Positions 51,981 through 60,433 of a stretch of 64,000 nucleotides of DNA are shown here, piece by piece. The notes under the pieces were generated by a model. That model did no database searches. It worked only from the letters and a program-made list of their open reading frames with translations, and was not told the origin of the DNA. Position 1 is the first letter of the stretch, and each line of letters begins with the position of its first letter. A program made the position numbers and the translations under genes. The stretch comes from Streptomyces sp. MJM8645. Its GTDB lineage: Bacteria; Actinomycetota; Actinomycetes; Streptomycetales; Streptomycetaceae. The DNA is taken from contig NZ_LJJF01000001.1 in the NCBI RefSeq assembly GCF_001625365.1, forward strand, positions 3,793,001 through 3,857,000, in the 5' to 3' direction.

Positions 51981-52406
51981 GTCCAAAGCCTCCCATATCA
52001 CCGTACGGAAGACCTATCGTCCCTGGTGCCGCAGCCAGGTGGTCCGGCCGGGGCGGTCCAAAACCGATACCGAGAACCCCCTTACGTACGGGCCCGCGCC
52101 CGGATAACGTGCGCTGGTGTCCTGAAGGCGCCCGAATTGAGAGCTGCGTCACGCGGTCCGTCACCCCCACCCTTCCGACGGCGCGCTGCCCGCGGCACCC
52201 TCGGGGTTGTAAGCCCTGAACAAGTAGGACGTCCTAGCGCAAGCGCGCCAAGGGCGGACGCTGGGTAACGTTCTCGTGAGGGACGCCGTCGGAACAGGAT
52301 CACCACCTGCCCCGCAGTAGGAGCGCACACCCACGCGCGCCCCGCGAGGCGGTGACCGGACCGGTCACCGGCGACCCCGGGCGGCCGGACAGACCGAGGA
52401 GTGAAC
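51981..52406. other. Divergent intergenic region regulator / bkdA
   Basis: A 426-base gene-free region containing the palindrome TAGGACGTCCTA (52225-52236). No clear bkd promoter could be assigned. The right end has GAGGAG (52396-52401) ahead of bkdA. Confidence 0.5.
52225..52236. promoter_or_regulatory. 12-base palindrome upstream of bkdA
   Basis: Perfect TAGGACGTCCTA, about 170 bases before bkdA; a possible operator for the divergent regulator or another factor. Confidence 0.4.
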
Positions 52407-53561
52407 GTGACCGTCAAAAGCACGGCGAGGGCCCGCAAGAAGGCGGCCCCCGGCGTCCCTGACACCCTCCGCGCCACGGGGAAGGACGCCCAGCCGGAGC
52501 TCGTACAGCTGCTCACCCCGGAAGGCGAGCGGGTCGAGCACCCGGACTACCCGCTCACCACCACCCCGGAGGAGCTGCGCGCCCTCTACCGCGACCTGGT
52601 GCTGGTCCGCCGGTTCGACGGCGAGGCCACCGCACTCCAGCGCCAGGGCGAGCTGGGCCTGTGGGCCTCGCTGCTCGGCCAGGAGGCCGCCCAGGTCGGC
52701 TCCGGCCGCGCCATGCGCACCGGCGACTACGCCTTCCCCACCTACCGCGAGCACGGTGTCGCCTGGTGCCGCGACGTCGACCCGCTCAACCTGCTCGGCA
52801 TGTTCCGCGGCGTGAACCACGGCGGCTGGGACCCGAACGAGAAGAACTTCCACCTGTACACCATCGTGATCGGCGCGCAGGCCCTGCACGCCACCGGCTA
52901 CGCGATGGGCATCAGCAAGGACGGCGCCGACGACGCGGTCATCGCCTACTTCGGCGACGGCGCCTCCAGCCAGGGCGACGTCAACGAGGCCTTCACCTTC
53001 GCCTCGGTCTACAACGCGCCCGTCGTGTTCTTCTGCCAGAACAACCAGTGGGCGATCTCCGAGCCCACCACCACCCAGACCAAGATCCCGCTGTACCGCC
53101 GCGCCTCCGGCTTCGGCTTCCCCGGCGTCCGGGTCGACGGCAACGACGTGCTGGCCTGCCTGGCCGTCACCCGCTGGGCGCTCGACCACGCCCGCAGCGG
53201 CAACGGCCCGGTGCTGATCGAGGCGTTCACCTACCGGATGGGCGCGCACACCACCTCCGACGACCCCACCCGCTACCGGCCCACCGAGGAGACCGAGGCC
53301 TGGAAGGCCAAGGACCCGATCGCCCGGCTCCGCGCCCTCCTGGAGAAGGAGGGCCTGGCCGACGAGGAGTTCTTCACCGCGATCGACGCCGAGAGCGAGC
53401 GGCTGGGGCTGCGGGTGCGCGAGGGCGTGCGCGGCATGCCCGACCCGGACCCGACCCTGATCTTCGACCACGTGTACAGCGAGCCGCACGCGCTGGTCGA
53501 TGAGGAACGGGCCGAGTACGTCCAGTACGCGGCCTCCTTCGAGGCGGGGGAGAACCACTGA
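52407..53561 (+). CDS. bkdA: Branched-chain 2-oxoacid dehydrogenase E1 alpha
   Basis: A 384-residue thiamine-diphosphate subunit. The ThDP motif runs GDGASSQGDVNEAF ... NNQWAIS near 190-220. With BkdB it decarboxylates the 2-oxoacids of Val, Ile and Leu, giving starter units for branched fatty acids and polyketides. GTG 52407 follows GAGGAG; a GTG at 52401 is in frame but overlaps it. The stop overlaps the bkdB ATG by one base. Confidence 0.93.
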   Translation: MTVKSTARARKKAAPGVPDTLRATGKDAQPELVQLLTPEGERVEHPDYPLTTTPEELRALYRDLVLVRRFDGEATALQRQGELGLWASLLGQEAAQVGSGRAMRTGDYAFPTYREHGVAWCRDVDPLNLLGMFRGVNHGGWDPNEKNFHLYTIVIGAQALHATGYAMGISKDGADDAVIAYFGDGASSQGDVNEAFTFASVYNAPVVFFCQNNQWAISEPTTTQTKIPLYRRASGFGFPGVRVDGNDVLACLAVTRWALDHARSGNGPVLIEAFTYRMGAHTTSDDPTRYRPTEETEAWKAKDPIARLRALLEKEGLADEEFFTAIDAESERLGLRVREGVRGMPDPDPTLIFDHVYSEPHALVDEERAEYVQYAASFEAGENH

Positions 53562-54535
53562 TGGCCGGTCAGCTCAGCATTGCCAAGGCGCTCAACGGCG
53601 CGCTGCGCAAGTCGCTGGAGAGCGACCCGAAGACCGTCCTGATGGGCGAGGACATCGGCAAGCTCGGCGGTGTCTTCCGGATCACCGACGGCCTGCAGAA
53701 GGACTTCGGCGAGGGACGGGTGATCGACACCCCGCTCGCCGAGTCCGGCATCGTCGGCACCGCGATCGGCCTGGCGCTGCGCGGCTACCGCCCGGTGGTG
53801 GAGATCCAGTTCGACGGCTTCGTCTACCCGGCCTTCGACCAGATCGTCTCCCAGCTGGCCAAGATGCACGCCCGCGCGCTCGGGAACATCAAGCTCCCGG
53901 TCACCATCCGCATCCCCTTCGCGGGCGGCATCGGCGCGGTCGAGCACCACAGCGAGTCGCACGAGGCGTACTTCGCGCACACCGCGGGCCTGCGCGTGGT
54001 CAGCCCGTCCAACGCGCACGACGCGCACTGGATGCTGCGGCAGGCCATCGCCTCGGACGACCCGGTGGTCTTCCTGGAGCCCAAGCGCCGGTACTGGGAC
54101 AAGGGCGAGGTCGGCGACGCGGCCGACCTCGGACTGCACGACGCCCGGATCGTGCGCTCCGGCACCGACGCCACGCTGCTCGCCTACGGCCCGATGGTCA
54201 AGGTCTGCCTGGAGGCCGCCGCGGCCGCCGAGGAGGACGGCCGCCGCCTGGAGGTCGTCGACCTGCGCTCGCTCTCCCCGGTGGACTTCACCACCCTGGA
54301 GGAGTCGGTCAAGCGCACCGGTCGGGCCGTCGTGGTGCACGAGGCGCCGGTCTTCCTGGGCATGGGCGCCGAACTGGCCGCCCGGCTCACCGAACGGTGC
54401 TTCTACCACCTGGAGGCGCCCGTTCTGCGGGTCGGCGGCTACCACGCGCCGTATCCGCCGTCCCGCGTCGAGGAGGCCTTCCTCCCCGACCTGGACCGCG
54501 TGCTCGACGCCGTCGACCGCGCACTCGCGTACTGA
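53561..54535 (+). CDS. bkdB: Branched-chain 2-oxoacid dehydrogenase E1 beta
   Basis: A 324-residue subunit that completes the E1 active site. Typical sequence includes VLMGEDIGKLGGVFRITDGL near 25-45, TPLAESGIVGTAIGLAL and FEQAFDQIV-like VYPAFDQIVSQ. ATG 53561 shares one base with the bkdA stop (TGATG). It ends 15 bases before bkdC, so the three form one operon. Confidence 0.94.
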   Translation: MAGQLSIAKALNGALRKSLESDPKTVLMGEDIGKLGGVFRITDGLQKDFGEGRVIDTPLAESGIVGTAIGLALRGYRPVVEIQFDGFVYPAFDQIVSQLAKMHARALGNIKLPVTIRIPFAGGIGAVEHHSESHEAYFAHTAGLRVVSPSNAHDAHWMLRQAIASDDPVVFLEPKRRYWDKGEVGDAADLGLHDARIVRSGTDATLLAYGPMVKVCLEAAAAAEEDGRRLEVVDLRSLSPVDFTTLEESVKRTGRAVVVHEAPVFLGMGAELAARLTERCFYHLEAPVLRVGGYHAPYPPSRVEEAFLPDLDRVLDAVDRALAY

Positions 54536-54550
54536 TCCGGGGGAGCGAAG

Positions 54551-56014
54551 ATGACCACCGAAGTTCGCTCGCTCCGCGAGTTCAAGATGCCCGATGTGGG
54601 CGAGGGCCTGACCGAGGCCGAAATCCTCAGCTGGTACGTCAAGCCCGGTGACACCGTCACCGACGGGCAGGTCGTGTGCGAGGTGGAGACCGCCAAGGCG
54701 GCGGTGGAGCTGCCGATCCCGTTCAACGGGGTCGTCGAGCAGCTCTTCTTCCCCGCGGGCGCGACGGTCGACGTCGGCACCGTGATCATCTCGGTCGCGG
54801 TCGCCGGGGAGGCCGGGGCCGCGGCTCCTGCCGCTCCTGCTGCTGCTGTCGCGTCCGTCGCCGCCGCCGCGCCGGCCGAACCGGCCGAACCCGAGCGGCG
54901 CGAGGTGCTGGTGGGCTACGGCCCGCGCACCGGCACCGCCCAGCGCCGGGCCCGGCGCACGACCACGACGACCGTCACCGCGACGCCGGCTCCGGCCGCG
55001 CCCGTCGTGCCAGCCGCTTCCGTCGTGCCGGCCGCTCCGGCACCGGTCGCACCGGTCGCGCCCGCCTCGCCCGTCCTGGCCGAACAGCCCGCCGGGGAGC
55101 GGCCGTTGGCCAAGCCGCCGGTGCGCAAGCTGGCCAAGGACCTCGGCATCGACCTGCGCGCGGTCGTCCCGACCGGCCGGGACGGTGTGATCACCCGCGA
55201 GGACGTGCACGCCCACGCGTCGGCCCTGGCCACCGCGCAGGCCGCCCCGGCGGCGGCGCCGGTCGAGGCCGGGCCGGTCGGTGCCGCGGTGCCGGTGCCG
55301 GTCACCGTGACGGGCGACGTCCGGGTGCCGATCAAGGGCGTCCGCAAGGCGACCGCGCAGGCGATGGTGGCCTCGGCCTTCACCGCCCCGCACGTCACCG
55401 AGTTCGTCCAGGTCGACGTGACCCGCACGATGAAGTTCGTCCGCCGGCTCAAGGAGAGCGGCGAGTTGGGCCGGGACGTCCGGATCAGCCCGCTGCTGCT
55501 GGTCGCCAAGGCGCTGCTCACCGCGGTCAAGCGGCACCCCGAGATCAACGCGCAGTGGGACGAGGCGGCCCAGGAGATCGTCATCAAGGGCCAGGTGAAC
55601 CTCGGCATCGCCGCGGCCACCCCGCGCGGCCTGATCGTCCCCAACATCAAGGACGCCGGCGGCAAGACCCTCACGGGCCTCGCCGTCTCGCTGGGCGAGC
55701 TGATCGACACCGCCCGCCAGGGCAAGACCTCGCCGGGCGACATGCAGGGCGGGACCATCACCATCACCAACGTCGGCGTCTTCGGCGTCGACACCGGCAC
55801 CCCGATCCTCAACCCCGGCGAGGCCGCGATCCTCGCCGTCGGCACGATCCGGGACATGCCGTGGGTGCACAAGGGCAAGGTCGTCCCGCGTCAGGTGACC
55901 ACGCTGGCGCTCTCCTTCGACCACCGCCTGGTGGACGGGGAGCTGGGCTCCAAGGTGCTGGCCGACGTGGCCGCGCTGCTGGAGCGCCCGAAGCGCCTGA
56001 TCACCTGGGGCTGA
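54551..56014 (+). CDS. bkdC: Branched-chain 2-oxoacid dehydrogenase E2 (lipoyl acyltransferase)
   Basis: A 487-residue E2. The lipoyl domain covers 1-80, with lipoylated Lys49 in EVETAKAAV. An Ala/Pro-rich linker follows. The E3-binding domain is near 190-225 (KPPVRKLAKDLGIDL), and another linker precedes the catalytic domain, which ends with the HxxxDG motif in SFDHRLVDGELG. It moves the acyl group from E1 to CoA. E3 (dihydrolipoamide dehydrogenase) is not encoded nearby. ATG 54551 follows GGGGGAG. A strong terminator follows. Confidence 0.95.
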   Translation: MTTEVRSLREFKMPDVGEGLTEAEILSWYVKPGDTVTDGQVVCEVETAKAAVELPIPFNGVVEQLFFPAGATVDVGTVIISVAVAGEAGAAAPAAPAAAVASVAAAAPAEPAEPERREVLVGYGPRTGTAQRRARRTTTTTVTATPAPAAPVVPAASVVPAAPAPVAPVAPASPVLAEQPAGERPLAKPPVRKLAKDLGIDLRAVVPTGRDGVITREDVHAHASALATAQAAPAAAPVEAGPVGAAVPVPVTVTGDVRVPIKGVRKATAQAMVASAFTAPHVTEFVQVDVTRTMKFVRRLKESGELGRDVRISPLLLVAKALLTAVKRHPEINAQWDEAAQEIVIKGQVNLGIAAATPRGLIVPNIKDAGGKTLTGLAVSLGELIDTARQGKTSPGDMQGGTITITNVGVFGVDTGTPILNPGEAAILAVGTIRDMPWVHKGKVVPRQVTTLALSFDHRLVDGELGSKVLADVAALLERPKRLITWG

Positions 56015-56046
56015 CGGCCCGGGACGTCACGAACGGGAAGCCACGA

Positions 56047-56086
56047 AGGGGCCTTCCCCCACACCGCCGTGTGGGGGAAGGCCCCT
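56047..56086 (+). terminator. bkd operon terminator
   Basis: Perfect 18-bp stem (56047-56064 with 56069-56086) and a 4-base loop, 33 bases after the bkdC stop. Confidence 0.92.
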
Positions 56087-56270
56087 CCGCTTCCGCCCGC
56101 CCGTCGGTCGGCGCTGGGAGCGAGGCCGGCGGACGGCGATCAGGACCAACCGATGACGGACGCGCACATGACGTGACTTCATCCCTACAGACGTGCATCC
56201 TCGCCGGGGGTTGCAGGTGGTTTCAAAGACTTTTCCGGGGCCCCGGCGCGGCGTTCGGGATACTTCCGGA

Positions 56271-57494
56271 ATGACTGAAGAGCTGACGGTCCGACCGGAG
56301 ACGGTACCGGACAGGGGCGGGGAGCGCCGGTCACTGCGACGGGACGTGTCGGGGCCGGCGCTGCTGGCGGGGCTGGTCTGCATCGCGGTGTCGTTCTCGG
56401 GGCCGCTGGTGGTGGTGCTCGCGGCGGCGGCCGCCGGACGGCTGGACGCGGCGCACACGGCGTCCTGGATCTGGGCGATGGCCATCGGCAGCGGGCTGAG
56501 CGGCTTCGCGCTGAGCTGGTGGACCAGGACCCCGGTGATCACCGCCTGGTCCACCCCGGGCGCCGCGCTGCTGGTGACCAGCCTGGGCGCGTACCCGTAC
56601 CGGGAGGCGGTGGGGGCGTTCCTGGTGAGCGCGGTGGTGGTGACGCTCTTCGGGGTGACCGGCTGGTTCGGCCGGCTGATCGCGGCGGTGCCGGCCGGGA
56701 TCGTCAACGCGATGCTGGCGGGCATCCTGTTCTCCTTCGGTGCCGGGATCTTCGGCGCCGTGCACGGCGCGCCGGTGCTGGTGGTCGGCAGCCTCGCGGC
56801 CTTCCTGCTGGCCAAGCGGCTGGCCCCGCGGTACGCCGTCCCGGTGGCGCTGCTGGTGGGCGGGGTGCTGGCGGCGCTGACCGTCGGACTCCCGCTGCAC
56901 CTGGGCGCGGGCGGGCCGACCCGGCCGGTGTTCACCGTGCCGGGGTTCTCCTGGGCGGCCACGGTGGGGCTGGCGCTGCCGCTCACGATCGTGGTGCTGG
57001 CCTCGCAGAACGCACCGGGCCTCGGGGTGATGCGGGCCTTCGGCTACCGGCCGGACGACCGGCTGCTGATCGGGTCGACCGGTGTGGTGTCGCTGCTGCT
57101 GGCGCCGTTCGGCTCGCCGGGGGTGAACCTGGCGGCGATCACGGCGGCGATCTGCTCCGGCCCGGAGAGCCACCCCGACCCGCGCCGCCGCTACGTCGCG
57201 GGGATGTCCTCGGGCGTGCTGTACGTGCTGGTGGGCAGCTTCGGCGGGGTGCTGGTGAGCCTGTTCACCGGCCTGCCGAAGGAACTGATCGCGGTGATCG
57301 CCGGGGTCGCCCTGCTGGCCTCGCTGCAGGGCAGCCTGGCGGCGGCGGTGGCGGACGAGCGGGGGCGGGACGCGGCGGTGGTGACCTTCCTGGCCAGCGC
57401 CTCGGGGATGAGCCTGTTCGGGATCGGCTCGGCCTTCTGGGGCCTGCTGTTCGGGCTCGGCACCCACCTGGTGCTGAGCCTCCGCAGGCGCTGA
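56271..57494 (+). CDS. Benzoate/H+ symporter-like membrane transporter (BenE)
   Basis: A 407-residue protein with about 12 hydrophobic segments. BenE-family features include SWWTRTPVITAWSTPGAALL near helix 3-4 and ASQNAPGLGVMRAFGY followed by GSPGVNLAAITAAICSGPESHPDP. BenE proteins import benzoate or related aromatic acids. A possible link to aromatic catabolism is the mycothiol-dependent isomerase gene at 61.4 kb, but benzoate genes are not seen. ATG 56271 has no Shine-Dalgarno; GATACT (56259-56264) ends 6 bases upstream. Confidence 0.88.
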   Translation: MTEELTVRPETVPDRGGERRSLRRDVSGPALLAGLVCIAVSFSGPLVVVLAAAAAGRLDAAHTASWIWAMAIGSGLSGFALSWWTRTPVITAWSTPGAALLVTSLGAYPYREAVGAFLVSAVVVTLFGVTGWFGRLIAAVPAGIVNAMLAGILFSFGAGIFGAVHGAPVLVVGSLAAFLLAKRLAPRYAVPVALLVGGVLAALTVGLPLHLGAGGPTRPVFTVPGFSWAATVGLALPLTIVVLASQNAPGLGVMRAFGYRPDDRLLIGSTGVVSLLLAPFGSPGVNLAAITAAICSGPESHPDPRRRYVAGMSSGVLYVLVGSFGGVLVSLFTGLPKELIAVIAGVALLASLQGSLAAAVADERGRDAAVVTFLASASGMSLFGIGSAFWGLLFGLGTHLVLSLRRR

Positions 57495-57670
57495 CGAGGG
57501 GCCTGTCATCGGCCAGATTCCAGTCATTGGGATGACTGGTGAGGTGAGGGTCATTCGGCCAGGTCGGTGACATTTTCGGCGCGCGGTAGGGGTGACACAC
57601 CCGTCCGGGTACGTCTTCGCTCCACCACCCGGGCTACGCCGGGTGACCGGAACCCCGAGGACGCACCCGT

Positions 57671-58903
57671 ATGCCACCTGGCAACCCTGGCCGTCTCGTT
57701 CGGAGTCTGGCCGCGCTCGTGCTGGTGTCCACCGCCGTACTCCCCGCCGCCCTGGAACTGGTCGGCCCCTCGCCGTTCGGCGTGATCGGGCCGGGCGCCC
57801 CCGCCGACCGAGCGGTCCCGCCGCACAGCGCACAGCGTGCCGACCGCCGGACCGTCACGGCCGCCCCCACCGTCGACATACGCCGCACCGGGGACCCGGC
57901 CAACCGGATCACCCTGGTCCTGCTCGGCGACGGCTACACGGCCACCGAACAGGACCTGTTCCGACAGCAGGTCGACCGGGCCTGGCACGCGCTGATGGCC
58001 ATCGAGCCGTTCCGCACCTACCAGGGGTTCTTCAACATACGGCGGGTCGAAGTGGTCTCCCCGGTCTCCGGGATAGCCGAGACCGAGAGCCGCGGCCGCA
58101 ACCCCGCCACCCCGCTCGGCATGCACTTCTGGTGCGACGGAACCGCACGGCTGCTCTGCGCCGACGAATCCGCCACCGCCCGGTACGCGGGCGACAGCTC
58201 CGGGCCGCAGTACCTGATAGCCCTGGCCAACTCCACCGAGTACGGCGGCGCCGGCGGCACCGGGGTGACCACCCTGGCCGGCGGCAGCCCGGACGCCGGG
58301 CGGATCATCCAGCACGAGATCGGACACACCGTGGGGGACCTCGGCGACGAGTACGACAGCGCCCCGGACGACGCCGAGTACCCGAACCTCGCCACCCTCG
58401 ACGCCGACGACATGCGCAAGAAGCAGACCAAGTGGTGGCGCTGGCTGGGCGCGCAGTCCCCGGACGGCGCCGGGACGGTCGGCGCCTACCGCAGCGCCAA
58501 CGGCCTCTACCGGCCCACCCCCGACTCGGTGATGCGCACCCTGGGCAGCGCCTACAACCTGCCGTCGCGCGAAGCGATCATGGAGGAGCTGTACCGCAGG
58601 ATCCGGCCCACCGACGCCCCGTCGCCGCCGCCCGGCGAGGTGAGCGGGCGCCCGCGGCTGAACGTCCGGCCGGTGCCGCTGACCGGCCCGCGACAGCTGA
58701 AGGTCGAGTGGAAGGTGGACGGCGTCGCGGTGACGCCGCAGGCCGCCGACGGCACCTGGCTCGACACCGACCAGCTGAACCTGGCACCGGGCCGGACGGC
58801 CACCGTCACGGCGACCGTCCGGGACACCACCGACTGGGTGCGGGACGAGGCCTTCCGGGACCGCTACATGACCCGGTCGGTGTCCTGGACGGTGACCGGC
58901 TGA
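57671..58903 (+). CDS. Secreted M64-family metallopeptidase
   Basis: A 410-residue protein with a signal peptide at about 8-30 (LVRSLAALVLVSTAVLPAALE). The catalytic domain begins DPANRITLVLLGDGYTATE. The zinc motif HEIGHTVGDLGDEY starts at His215; the extended HExxHxxxxLxDEY pattern is the M64 (IgA-type) signature. A C-terminal beta domain (RLNVRPVPLTGPRQLKVEW) resembles the immunoglobulin-like ends of the family. In Streptomyces it is probably an exported peptidase of unspecified target. ATG 57671 follows GAGGA at 10 bases. Confidence 0.9.
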   Translation: MPPGNPGRLVRSLAALVLVSTAVLPAALELVGPSPFGVIGPGAPADRAVPPHSAQRADRRTVTAAPTVDIRRTGDPANRITLVLLGDGYTATEQDLFRQQVDRAWHALMAIEPFRTYQGFFNIRRVEVVSPVSGIAETESRGRNPATPLGMHFWCDGTARLLCADESATARYAGDSSGPQYLIALANSTEYGGAGGTGVTTLAGGSPDAGRIIQHEIGHTVGDLGDEYDSAPDDAEYPNLATLDADDMRKKQTKWWRWLGAQSPDGAGTVGAYRSANGLYRPTPDSVMRTLGSAYNLPSREAIMEELYRRIRPTDAPSPPPGEVSGRPRLNVRPVPLTGPRQLKVEWKVDGVAVTPQAADGTWLDTDQLNLAPGRTATVTATVRDTTDWVRDEAFRDRYMTRSVSWTVTG

Positions 58904-58980
58904 CGCCCGGCTGGCGCCCGGCCCGCGCCCGGCCCGCGGAATCCGTGGTCCGTGGACGATCGACCGCACCCCGCACTGGG

Positions 58981-59005
58981 CATCCCATCATGGGATGACT
59001 AGTCT
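58981..59005 (+). promoter_or_regulatory. MFS promoter with spacer palindrome
   Basis: CATCCCA-TCA-TGGGATG (58981-58997) is a perfect inverted repeat. It ends 2 bases before a TAGTCT -10-like hexamer (59000-59005), itself 9 bases ahead of the MFS ATG. A repressor bound there would block the polymerase. Confidence 0.5.
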
Positions 59006-59014
59006 GGTCGCACT

Positions 59015-60376
59015 ATGACCGTGGAGCCCGCCCGTTCAGCCGCACCCCTGTCCGTCCCCGCTCCCCGAACCGCCGACTCGCCGCCGTCGGCCGCCCCCGC
59101 ACCGTCGGCAGCCCCCGCGCCGTCCCCGCCCGGCGGGCGCGCGGCCTGGCTCGCCTGGTCCATCGGCGTCAGCGTCTACATCCTCGCGGTGATCCACCGC
59201 ACCAGCCTCGGCGTGGCCGGACTGGACGCCGCCGACCGCTTCGGCATCGGCGCCTCCGCGCTCTCCACCTTCTCGATCCTCCAGGTGCTGGTCTACGCGG
59301 CCATGCAGATACCGGTCGGCCTGCTCGTCGACCGGATCGGGCCGCGCCGGGTGCTGCTGATCGGCGTCGTCCTGCTGAGCTTCGGCCAACTGGCCTTCGC
59401 GTTCAGCTCCTCCTTCGCCCCCGCGCTGGCCTCCCGGGCGGTGCTCGGCTGCGGCGACGCGATGACCTTCATCAGCGTGCTGCGGCTCGCCGCCCGATGG
59501 TTCCCCGCCGCCCGGAACCCGTTCGTGGCCCAGCTCACCGGCCTCGCAGGAATGGGCGGCAACCTGATCACCACCGTGGTGCTCGCACAGGCCCTGCACC
59601 GCGAGGGCTGGACACCCACCTTCACCGCGATCGCCCTGCTCGGCGTCGCGGTCTTCGCGCTGGTCGCGCTCTTCCTCAAGGAGGCCCCGGCCGCCGCCGT
59701 ACGGCCGGTCGAACACCCGCCCGCGCCGCGGCCGAACGTCGGCCGACAGGTCCGCGCGTGCTGGCGCGAACCGGGCACCCGGCTCGGGCTCTGGGTGCAC
59801 TTCACCACCCAGTTCCCCGGCAACGCCTTCGGCCTGCTCTGGGGCCTGCCCTACCTGGTGGAGGCGCAAGGCCTCTCCCGGGCCGCGGCCGGCGGAATGC
59901 TGACCCTGCTGGTGCTCAGCAACATGGCCTTCGGCTTCCTGTTCGGCCGGGTGCTCTCCGTCTCGGCGCGAGCCCGGATGCCGATCGTCCTCACCGTCAT
60001 CACGGCCACCGCCCTCGGCTGGGCGCTCGTCCTGGCCTGGCCCGGCGGACACCCCCCGATCTGGCTGCTGTCCGCCATCATCGTGGTGATGGGCAGCAAC
60101 GGCCCCGCCTCACTGGTCGGCCTCGACTACGCCCGCGCCCGCAACCCGGTGGAGCGCCTCGGCACCGCCTCCGGGATCGTCAACATGGGCGGCTTCATCG
60201 GCACGATGATCACCCTCTTCGGCATCGGCGTCCTCCTCGACGGCCTCTCCCCGGCCGGCACCGACTCCTACTCGGCCGACGCCTTCCGCTGGGCGTTCTG
60301 CTGGCAGTACGTCCCGCTGGCGGTCGGCACGGCGATGATCCTGCGCCTGCGCCGCAAGGTCGCGGCGGGGGCTTAG
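59015..60376 (+). CDS. MFS transporter
   Basis: A 453-residue transporter with 12 hydrophobic segments after an Ala/Pro-rich N-terminus of about 45 residues. The loop DRIGPRRVLLIG after helix 2 and GCGDAMTFISVLRLAARWFP in helix 4 are typical of the nitrate/oxalate-like and sugar-phosphate MFS groups. The substrate is unknown. It has no Shine-Dalgarno. An inverted repeat next to its -10 suggests tight control. It ends with TAG inside the repeated motif copy at 60374-60397. Confidence 0.87.
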   Translation: MTVEPARSAAPLSVPAPRTADSPPSAAPAPSAAPAPSPPGGRAAWLAWSIGVSVYILAVIHRTSLGVAGLDAADRFGIGASALSTFSILQVLVYAAMQIPVGLLVDRIGPRRVLLIGVVLLSFGQLAFAFSSSFAPALASRAVLGCGDAMTFISVLRLAARWFPAARNPFVAQLTGLAGMGGNLITTVVLAQALHREGWTPTFTAIALLGVAVFALVALFLKEAPAAAVRPVEHPPAPRPNVGRQVRACWREPGTRLGLWVHFTTQFPGNAFGLLWGLPYLVEAQGLSRAAAGGMLTLLVLSNMAFGFLFGRVLSVSARARMPIVLTVITATALGWALVLAWPGGHPPIWLLSAIIVVMGSNGPASLVGLDYARARNPVERLGTASGIVNMGGFIGTMITLFGIGVLLDGLSPAGTDSYSADAFRWAFCWQYVPLAVGTAMILRLRRKVAAGA

Positions 60377-60431
60377 GGTCTCTGGCCTGCGAAGATGCGG
60401 GAGACCCTTGTTCAGAACAAGGGTCTCCCGC
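60374..60431. terminator. Motif plus hairpin between MFS and BRO genes (copy A)
   Basis: A 24-base motif (60374-60397, TAGGGTYTYTGRCCTGCG...) is followed by a perfect 16-bp stem with 3-base loop (60397-60412 with 60416-60431). It lies between convergent genes and ends 3 bases before the BRO stop, so it should terminate both. The same motif recurs at 61032. Confidence 0.78.
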
Positions 60432-60433
60432 GA

